Shown here piece after piece: positions 7,596 to 13,889 of a stretch of 13,889 nucleotides of DNA. The stretch is from Bdellovibrionales bacterium. Lineage in GTDB: Bacteria > Bdellovibrionota > Bdellovibrionia > Bdellovibrionales > UBA1609. The notes under the pieces were generated by a model that saw nothing but the letters and a program-made list of their open reading frames with translations, was not told the origin of the DNA and ran no database searches. Position numbers and translations under genes: made by a program. The stretch's first letter is position 1. Each line of letters starts with the position of its first letter. The stretch is taken from positions 1-13,889 of the forward strand of contig DAIDJH010000013.1 of NCBI GenBank assembly GCA_027451425.1, in the 5' to 3' direction.

Positions 7596-7615
7596 ATTAT
7601 AACGAAATCGTTATA
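7596..7615 (-). promoter_or_regulatory. toxin-antitoxin operator palindrome over the -10 box
   Basis: TATAACGA-AA-TCGTTATA (7598-7615) is a perfect palindrome with two 8-base arms. On the minus strand it overlaps a consensus TATAAT (7596-7601) placed 8 bases before the toxin GTG. Only a weak -35 (around CTTGCA, spacer 16) is visible. An XRE antitoxin bound here would block the promoter, the usual autoregulation of such loci. Confidence 0.6.
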
Positions 7616-7657
7616 TATGCAAGAGCTTTTTGAGTGGTCGCGACCTGCAGAAAGCGC

Positions 7658-7678
7658 ATGACGAAAATTCGTCATTTT
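7658..7678. other. perfect palindrome in the gene-free stretch upstream of the toxin-antitoxin pair
   Basis: ATGACGAA-AA-TTCGTCAT (7658-7675) has 8-base arms and a two-base centre, then TTT. Its centre lies 60 bases from that of the operator at 7598-7615 and it shares the arm word ACGA. It may be a second operator or a short plus-strand terminator. The surrounding stretch from 7588 to 7953 has no convincing gene. Confidence 0.4.
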
Positions 7679-7860
7679 GGAGGTCGACTTTATCGGTAAT
7701 CGTAATGGAGATAATCATTTGAAATCGCCAGATAAATTCAGTCTGCTATTTGCGGTCCGCGCGCGATTGCCAACCTCGAAAAGGCTTCGGTTGAAGATCG
7801 TAGGCCCATCTATTCAAACCTCATCAAGTTTGCCGAACTTTATCCGACAAAGATAAGGCT

Positions 7861-7892
7861 GGGGGTTTATGCCCCCGCCGCTTCGGCTGCGG
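7861..7892 (-). terminator. adjacent GC-rich hairpins downstream of tRNA-Leu
   Basis: GGGGG-TTTATG-CCCCC (7861-7876) is followed by a stem with a TTCG loop (7875-7892, one internal mismatch). The two share bases, so they exclude each other. They lie about 60 bases past the tRNA 3' end on the minus strand. There is no T run, so a terminator or 3'-processing role is a guess. Confidence 0.3.
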
Positions 7893-7953
7893 TTAACTCT
7901 AATTTTTCTGATGTTTCCGGTTCAATGCGTGCCGGTTCGTGCAAAGTATCGAC

Positions 7954-8038
<85 letters not shown>

Positions 8039-8062
8039 ATCCATGAGAGATCAGAACAAAAA

Positions 8063-8091
8063 GACGTACCGAGCGGCTGGCTGAGTGTCAA
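8063..8091 (-). promoter_or_regulatory. predicted promoter for tRNA-Leu
   Basis: On the minus strand a perfect TTGACA (8086-8091), a 17-base spacer, and a weak TACGTC -10 (8063-8068) lie upstream of the tRNA. The predicted transcript would start about 18 bases before the mature 5' end, normal for a processed tRNA. Confidence 0.45.
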
Positions 8092-8161
8092 CCAAATCGA
8101 AAGTCCAGAAGCTCACAGCATGTTTAACCGGGGCTAACATTATCAGCGTCCAAATTGTTGA

Positions 8162-8188
8162 GGGGCTTGCACATGGACGTGCGGCCCC
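8162..8188 (+). other. strong hairpin in the leader of the small membrane protein gene
   Basis: GGGGC pairs with GCCCC and GCAC with GTGC across a small internal loop, closing a 6-base ATGGAC loop. It lies 54 bases before the GTG at 8243. No T run follows on either strand. The wider stretch 8039-8242 otherwise holds only the tRNA promoter. Confidence 0.4.
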
Positions 8189-8242
8189 ACGAAATAGAGT
8201 GTGATGCAATGGAATGCGAACGCGCTGAGGGGGGAGGGGAGA

Positions 8243-8380
8243 GTGCCGATCAGCTTCAACATCTTTATGAATAGCTCCATCAATGGGATTTTCCTGTTTG
8301 GCGTGACGACGCTCTTGTTGACGGTTTCTTACATCATCGGTTTTGATGAGCTAGATGACTTTAACGATCACGATGATTGA
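8243..8380 (+). CDS. small single-span membrane protein with acidic C-terminal tail
   Basis: The frame encodes 45 residues from a GTG. A very strong purine-rich ribosome site, GGGGGGAGGGGAGA, runs right up to the start. The sequence begins MPISFNIFMNSSING, has one hydrophobic span IFLFGVTTLLLTVSYIIGF (about 16-34), and ends in FDELDDFNDHDD, a tail with seven acidic residues in twelve. With no positive charges at all, the tail probably stays on the outer side of the inner membrane or contacts a cationic partner; orientation is inference. I do not recognise a family. It is 65 bases before queA, on the same strand, and so may be cotranscribed with the queA-secF operon. Its coding nature rests on the ribosome site, the clean span and the tail. 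Confidence 0.55.
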   Translation: MPISFNIFMNSSINGIFLFGVTTLLLTVSYIIGFDELDDFNDHDD

Positions 8381-8411
8381 TTTTCGCGAATTGTAGCGTC
8401 TGCTGATAGGC

Positions 8412-8440
8412 TTGCTGATATTTGTGATTCGGCTTATAAG
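8412..8440 (+). promoter_or_regulatory. candidate promoter just before queA
   Basis: TTGCTG (8412-8417), a 17-base spacer and TATAAG (8435-8440) precede the queA ATG at 8446. Initiation about 7 bases past the -10 box would fall on the start codon, giving a leaderless mRNA. This agrees with the very weak ribosome site before queA. The alternative is read-through from upstream of the small membrane protein gene. Confidence 0.35.
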
Positions 8441-8445
8441 CAGCC

Positions 8446-9480
8446 ATGCACGAATTCGAAGCTATAACGGCTGCGCAACTTGACTATCAATATCCTGAAT
8501 CGTTGGTTGCGACTGAGCCGCGCGCCGATTTTCGCATACTGTTGGCAAATGCCACAGATCCGATAGAAATCAATAGGGTCAAGCTTTTTGGGCTTTTTCA
8601 GCGTGGCGATGTACTCGTCATAAACGACACGCGTGTTGAACGACGCAGGATTCTCGCCGCCAACGGTTTAGAAATTCTGTTTTGCGAGCCGGTGCGCTCG
8701 TCTGATGAGTGGCAGGTGTTGTGCGCGGCTCGTGACCTTAAAACTGGCGAATCAATTGAGTTGCCTGGCGCCGTGACAGCCACACTGACCGCGAAGGGGC
8801 TGCCGCAAAAGATAAAATTGAGCAAAGCTATTGACTCGCAATACTTTGAGCAGTTCGGCGACCTGGCGTTGCCGCCGTACATACAAAGCGCGCGTGGCGA
8901 GAGAAGAAGTCGAAAAGAAGACGATAAATGGTATCAAACGGCATGGGCTGAACAATCGGGGAGTCAGGCAGCTCCCACAGCAAGTCTGCATTTTACTAAA
9001 GATGATTTGGCCCGGTTGCGCGAAATTGGCGTCATCGTTATGCCGCTCACCTTGCACGTCGGGATTGGCACGTTCTTGCCGCTCAAGACAGAATTTTTGC
9101 GTGATCACAAGATGCACGGCGAATATGTGATGATCCCCCACCGCACGTTAAATGCGGTTAGTGAGGCAAAACGAGAGCGGCACAAGGTTTGGGCGCTTGG
9201 TACAACCGTTGTCCGCGGCCTTGAATCATGGGCTGCTGGCAAATTTCAAACGGTCGACGAAGGCGTCGTCGGTCGAACCGATTTGTTTATTGTACCGGGC
9301 TACAGGTTCGAAGTTGTCGATCGTCTTATGACGAACTTTCATCAACCTCGCTCAACATTGCTTGCGCTTGTCGATGCCTTTGTGGGGCGCGCAGCTCGGG
9401 CTCGCGCTTACGATTATGCTATCGCCAACCAATTTCGCCTGTTTAGTTACGGCGATCTTTCTGTTTGGTTGCGGAGTTAA
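8446..9480 (+). CDS. queA: S-adenosylmethionine:tRNA ribosyltransferase-isomerase
   Basis: QueA converts preQ1 at tRNA position 34 to epoxyqueuosine by transferring and isomerising the ribosyl group of S-adenosylmethionine. The 344-residue length is normal. Family motifs in order are GDVLVINDTRV (54-64), LPPYI (142-146), YQTAWAEQSGSQAAPTASLHF (163-183), LTLHVGIGTFLPL (201-213), MHGEY (223-227), LGTTVVRGLES (251-261) and PGYRFEVVDRLMTNFHQPRS (284-303). The C terminus has the usual YAIAN and FSYGD. The N-terminal 50 residues diverge from E. coli but keep YPESLVATEP. The ATG is chosen as the first start in frame; no clear Shine-Dalgarno precedes it. tgt begins 3 bases later, and its product acts at the preceding step. 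Confidence 0.97.
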   Translation: MHEFEAITAAQLDYQYPESLVATEPRADFRILLANATDPIEINRVKLFGLFQRGDVLVINDTRVERRRILAANGLEILFCEPVRSSDEWQVLCAARDLKTGESIELPGAVTATLTAKGLPQKIKLSKAIDSQYFEQFGDLALPPYIQSARGERRSRKEDDKWYQTAWAEQSGSQAAPTASLHFTKDDLARLREIGVIVMPLTLHVGIGTFLPLKTEFLRDHKMHGEYVMIPHRTLNAVSEAKRERHKVWALGTTVVRGLESWAAGKFQTVDEGVVGRTDLFIVPGYRFEVVDRLMTNFHQPRSTLLALVDAFVGRAARARAYDYAIANQFRLFSYGDLSVWLRS

Positions 9481-10596
<1,116 letters not shown>

Positions 10597-10642
10597 TTTC
10601 CTTCGCAGATTTCGTGAAGTAATAGGTTCGACAATTTTACGC

Positions 10643-10680
10643 GCGCCCGTGGCGCTAACAATTGCGCCGATGGCGCAATT
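10643..10680 (+). promoter_or_regulatory. two tandem hairpins in the tgt-yajC gap
   Basis: GCGCC-CGT-GGCGC (10643-10655) and AATTGCGCC-GAT-GGCGCAATT (10660-10680) are perfect stems of 5 and 9 bases with three-base loops. Both have the form GCGCC-NNN-GGCGC, so arms can also pair across the two. The second ends 18 bases before yajC, just before its GAGGAG ribosome site. No T run follows, so it is not a standard terminator. A role in mRNA processing, stability or regulation of yajC-secDF is inference. Confidence 0.5.
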
Positions 10681-10698
10681 ACAACTGAGGAGCTAACT

Positions 10699-11037
10699 AT
10701 GTCACTTCTGTGGATGTCTTACGCATGGGCCGATGCCGCGCCGGCTGCGGCGGGCAATAGCGCACCCGCTTACATGCAATTTCTACCCTTCATTTTGATC
10801 TTTGTTATTTTTTATTTTTTTCTTATTCGACCGCAGTCTAAGCGCCAAAAACAGCATCAGCAGTTTGTATCCGCGCTTAAGCGCGGCGATCAAGTCATTA
10901 CCGCGAGTGGGATTTTCGGCAAAATTAGTGGAATTACCGATAAATTCGTAACTCTTGAAGTGTCAGACGGAGTCAATATTCGCATCCTCAAGAGTCAAAT
11001 TGCATCGTCGATAACGGAAGGCTCCGCCAATGCTTGA
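10699..11037 (+). CDS. yajC: Sec translocon accessory subunit YajC
   Basis: YajC binds SecDF in the inner membrane as part of the holo-translocon. The 112-residue protein is the normal length. A short N-terminal segment with an Ala-rich stretch precedes one membrane span (about 27-44, FLPFILIFVIFYFFLI), then the signature RPQSKRQKQHQQF, and the cytoplasmic domain with LKRGDQVITASGIFGKI and LEVSDGVNIRILKSQIA. The ATG has GAGGAG about 6 bases upstream. It overlaps secD by 8 bases. The N-terminal part, with MSYAWADAAPAAAG, looks like a signal-type segment, as in some YajC proteins with two hydrophobic stretches. Confidence 0.96.
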   Translation: MSLLWMSYAWADAAPAAAGNSAPAYMQFLPFILIFVIFYFFLIRPQSKRQKQHQQFVSALKRGDQVITASGIFGKISGITDKFVTLEVSDGVNIRILKSQIASSITEGSANA

Positions 11038-12877
11038 AAAACTGTCGTATCGTTGGACGGTGGTCGTTTTTATACTTTTGCTTGGCGTTTTTTGGATCAT
11101 GCCAAATTTTATTCATTTCAGTAAAAAAAGTATTTTTGGCAAAAACCGAATCACGCCCGGATTGGATATTCAAGGCGGCATTCACCTTGTCATGGGCGTC
11201 GACGTGCAAGAAGTAATGCAAGCACGAGTCGCGCGTATGGCCAAAAACCTGGTCGCGGAATTTAAAGACAATGGTGTGGCCTACAAATCGTTGACCGTTA
11301 CGGGAGACGATAAATCGGTGATTGAAATTCAACCGACGGGGCAGCAAAGCGCAGACGCTATTGCGAAGTATTTAAAAGACAAATATCCGGCGACGCTGCA
11401 GGTTGTTTCGCAAACTCCCGACAAAATGGATGTTAAATATTTCGACGCTGTTCTACAAAAGATGAGAAAGCAAGTTGTGAATCAGGCAATCGAAGTCATA
11501 CGTAATCGTATCGACGAATTCGGTGTGGCCGAGCCGAATATTTCGGCGGAGGGTTCAGATCGGATTCTTGTGCAGTTGCCCGGTATACAAGATGCCGCTC
11601 GCGCCAAAGAATTGATCAACCGTACGGCAAGATTGGATTTTCGCCTTGTCTCGACGGCCATCCCAACAGACCAGCTGGTGAAAATGATTGGCGATGCTGA
11701 AAAGAAATATAATTTTAAACTGGCTGACAATGAAAAAGCTCAAGACCGCGAACAAACGGCATCGGCGACGACGTCTACTCCTAAGGCCGCTGGCAAGGCT
11801 GGCGGTGCAGCCAAAGACGGTGGTGCTGCTGCGGTAACGGAACTCCACTATCAAGCCTATGTTAACAAACTCAATGAAGTTTTGGCCGACAAATTGCCGA
11901 AAGGCACGCGAATCGTATTCGAAAAACTTGAAAACGCCGATAGCATGGCGGCGGGTCGTCAGCCCTATTTAGTGAACACCGATTCAAATTTAACTGGAGC
12001 CGAACTCGAAGATGCGTCGGTTCGTAACGATGAATACGGTCGTCCTGAGGTGGACTTTCGATTTACGCTGGCTGGCCGTAAAATGTTTGCGGATTTAACG
12101 TCGAAAGCGGCGGGTGGATCAATCGCTATTGTTCTCGACGATGTTGTGAAGTCGGCGCCGCACGTCGAGCGTGAAATCGACAGCGATTCGGCCCGTATCA
12201 CACTCGGCGGCGGGCGCAATTACGATTCGATGTTCAATGAAGCTCGATTTATCGCACTGGCTTTGCGGGCAGGTGCGCTGCCGGCCGCGCTAGAGCCTCT
12301 CGAAGAGCGAACTGTTGGCCCGTCATTGGGGTCAGATTCGATTCACAAAGCGAAAACGGCGTCAATCATTGGCGCGCTCGCGGTTTTTATCTGGATGTTC
12401 CTTTACTATCGCGGCGCGGGTCTGATTGCCGACATCAGCTTGATCCTCAATATTTTTCTGACTTTTGCGGTTTTGACATCGATGGGGGCAACACTTGATC
12501 TACCTGGTGTCGCCGGTATCGCGTTGACAATCGGCATGGCGGTTGATGCCAACGTCATTATATACGAGCGGATAAAAGAGGAATTACGAAAGGGCGCAAG
12601 TCTCGCCGGCGCGGTTCGCGACGGATATCACAATGCGTTTGCGTCGATTTTCGACGCCAACCTTTGCACGGTGCTGACGTGTCTCGTGCTGATGTACTTC
12701 GGTACCGGACCAATTCGTGGTTTTGCCGTGACATTGGCAATCGGGATGGTGACATCCATGTTCACTGCGATTTTCTTTTCACGCACAGTACTTGACACTT
12801 TAGTTGGTAAATTCAATTACAACGCTTTTACAGTACCTGTACGCACCGCCACTGCGGTTGCGAACGGTAACAGATAG
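11030..12877 (+). CDS. secD: protein translocase subunit SecD
   Basis: SecD is an RND-family inner-membrane protein that with SecF uses the proton gradient to help pull proteins out of SecYEG. The 615 residues include the first span (about 8-25), the GLDIQGGIHLVMGVD motif (44-58), a large periplasmic P1 domain with VIRNRIDEFGVAEPNI (156-171), and the six-span core starting near 440. TM4 carries IGMAVDANVIIYERIKEE with Asp506, the counterpart of the proton-relay aspartate. An Ala/Gly/Lys-rich low-complexity linker (about 243-268) interrupts P1. The start overlaps yajC; GGAAGG lies about 9 bases upstream. secF follows after 9 bases. Intact, no frameshift. Confidence 0.98.
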   Translation: MLEKLSYRWTVVVFILLLGVFWIMPNFIHFSKKSIFGKNRITPGLDIQGGIHLVMGVDVQEVMQARVARMAKNLVAEFKDNGVAYKSLTVTGDDKSVIEIQPTGQQSADAIAKYLKDKYPATLQVVSQTPDKMDVKYFDAVLQKMRKQVVNQAIEVIRNRIDEFGVAEPNISAEGSDRILVQLPGIQDAARAKELINRTARLDFRLVSTAIPTDQLVKMIGDAEKKYNFKLADNEKAQDREQTASATTSTPKAAGKAGGAAKDGGAAAVTELHYQAYVNKLNEVLADKLPKGTRIVFEKLENADSMAAGRQPYLVNTDSNLTGAELEDASVRNDEYGRPEVDFRFTLAGRKMFADLTSKAAGGSIAIVLDDVVKSAPHVEREIDSDSARITLGGGRNYDSMFNEARFIALALRAGALPAALEPLEERTVGPSLGSDSIHKAKTASIIGALAVFIWMFLYYRGAGLIADISLILNIFLTFAVLTSMGATLDLPGVAGIALTIGMAVDANVIIYERIKEELRKGASLAGAVRDGYHNAFASIFDANLCTVLTCLVLMYFGTGPIRGFAVTLAIGMVTSMFTAIFFSRTVLDTLVGKFNYNAFTVPVRTATAVANGNR

Positions 12878-12886
12878 GTCAACAAA

Positions 12887-13873
12887 ATGGCTTTAGTTAC
12901 ATCCGACGTGAACCCAAATCGAAAATTCGATACCGGACGCATCGATTTTTTAGGCAAAGCAAAATATCTCGTGCCGCTGTCGATCATCACCATCGTGGTG
13001 GGGCTGTTTAACCTTTATTATAAGGGCCTGAATTACGGCATTGATTTCGTAGGGGGCACGCAGTTTCAGATCGAATATGCGCAGCCGCTTGACGCGAGTG
13101 CCGTTCGAAAGGTGCTGGATGACAACGGCTACCAAAAGGCGCTTGTACAAAGTTTTAGCGACAAGAAATCCTTTTTGATTCGCATGCAGGCGCTTCATGG
13201 CACAACCGATAAAGAAAGCGACGAAATGCAAAACGCGCTGGTTAAAAAGCTGACCGCCGCGTTTAAAAATGACGTTCCTGGTAATCCGGCTGAAATTCGT
13301 AGCGTTGCATCTGTTGGCCCTCAGGTTGGCGCTGAACTGAAGCGGAACTCGCTGCTTGCCACGTTTTACAGTCTTCTCATGATCTTGATTTATATTGGCC
13401 TGAGGTTTGATTATAAATACGCGCCGGGTGCTGTCTTTTGTACGATCCACGATGCGGTTGTGACCATTAGTATTTATGCGATTTTCAAACGCGAAGTGAA
13501 CATGGAGACGCTGGCCTCAATATTGACGTTGCTGGGTTACTCTATGAATGACACGATTATCACCTTTGACCGGATTCGCGAGAATGAACGAATTTTTCGC
13601 GGTGAAAATTTTTATAATATAGTGAACCGCTCTGTTAACGACATGTTGGGGCGAACTCTTTTGACCGCGTTCACGACGGAACTCGCTGTCGCCGGTCTCT
13701 ACTTTTTCTCGGACGGTGTCATTAAGGAGATCACATTTACCTTGCTGGTTGGGATTGTGATTGGCACATACTCCTCGATTTATATCGCCGCACCGGTTGT
13801 CATTTGGCTTGACCGACTCGAACGGCGCCGAGCCGAAACGCGAATGCAAGCCGCAAAAACAGTGAAAGCATAA
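12887..13873 (+). CDS. secF: protein translocase subunit SecF
   Basis: SecF is the smaller RND partner of SecD. The 328-residue protein has a first span (about 26-44), GIDFVGGTQFQIEY (51-64), a short periplasmic domain with IRSVASVGPQVGAEL (137-151), and five further spans. LGYSMNDTIITFDRIRENE (216-234) is the family signature; Asp222, Asp228 and Arg229 correspond to the conserved TM4-end charged residues important for proton coupling. The start ATG follows the secD stop by 9 bases with a weak TAGG. The C terminus is a short basic helix (RLERRRAETRMQAAK). It ends 16 bases before the window edge, so whether the operon continues cannot be seen. Confidence 0.98.
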   Translation: MALVTSDVNPNRKFDTGRIDFLGKAKYLVPLSIITIVVGLFNLYYKGLNYGIDFVGGTQFQIEYAQPLDASAVRKVLDDNGYQKALVQSFSDKKSFLIRMQALHGTTDKESDEMQNALVKKLTAAFKNDVPGNPAEIRSVASVGPQVGAELKRNSLLATFYSLLMILIYIGLRFDYKYAPGAVFCTIHDAVVTISIYAIFKREVNMETLASILTLLGYSMNDTIITFDRIRENERIFRGENFYNIVNRSVNDMLGRTLLTAFTTELAVAGLYFFSDGVIKEITFTLLVGIVIGTYSSIYIAAPVVIWLDRLERRRAETRMQAAKTVKA

Positions 13874-13889
13874 GAATGAACATGGGGGA

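Noticed and set aside
7719..7850. Short plus-strand frame (TTG start, about 43 codons) in the gene-free stretch
   Set aside because: GGAG is present upstream but the product has no span, motif or recognisable wording, and the frame is too short to stand alone.
7861..7953. CRISPR or tandem repeats in the stretch beside the tRNA
   Set aside because: Only isolated hairpins occur; there are no repeated units with regular spacing here or elsewhere in the window.
8174..8275. Plus-strand ATG frame of 33 codons overlapping the small membrane protein gene
   Set aside because: It has no ribosome site, starts in the loop of a hairpin, and part of it is the purine run that serves as ribosome site for the better 8243 frame.
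13876..13889. Possible start of another gene after secF (ATGAACATG)
   Set aside because: Only 14 bases are visible; the GGGGGA could equally be a ribosome site for a start outside the window.

Overview
This window looks like ordinary chromosome from a Gram-negative bacterium of roughly even base composition. The queA-tgt-yajC-secD-secF gene order, an outer-membrane-type barrel protein and several Sec signal peptides support a diderm proteobacterium-like organism. The YajC and SecD wording reminds me of Bdellovibrionota, but that is recall and was not searched.

Left part (1-6600), all on the minus strand. Transcription runs right to left. A DUF1566-type secreted protein (5999-6580) comes first, then a beta-class glutathione S-transferase (5141-5749), then a monoheme cytochrome fused to a predicted outer-membrane barrel (3585-4868). 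A DabA/DabB pair follows: dabA at 821-3448 and dabB at 824 to beyond base 1. DabAB are the two subunits of a proton-potential-driven inorganic carbon accumulator. The dabA stop and dabB start overlap as ATGA. Predicted promoters precede the cytochrome and dabA, and a possible terminator separates them, so these are probably separate transcripts.

Middle part (6600-8040), accessory character. A plus-strand open frame with a helix-turn-helix-like end converges on a HigBA-type toxin-antitoxin pair (toxin 7267-7587, antitoxin 6977-7270). A perfect palindrome lies over the toxin -10 box. About 370 bases with no convincing gene follow, then a tRNA-Leu(GAG) on the minus strand (7954-8038). A 10-base direct repeat of the tRNA 3' end lies at 6749-6758, so this small island may be the remnant of an element that inserted at the tRNA.

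Right part (8240-13889), plus strand. A 45-residue single-span membrane protein with an acidic tail (8243-8380) stands before queA, tgt, yajC, secD and secF. QueA and Tgt make queuosine in tRNA. YajC, SecD and SecF form the proton-driven accessory complex of the Sec translocon. queA and tgt are 3 bases apart, yajC and secD overlap, and secD and secF are 9 bases apart, so this is one operon with a structured 102-base gap before yajC.

I do not see a wholly new multi-gene system. The items most worth a second look are the cytochrome-barrel fusion beside dabAB, the 45-residue membrane protein, the possible att repeat around the toxin-antitoxin island, and the paired hairpins before yajC.
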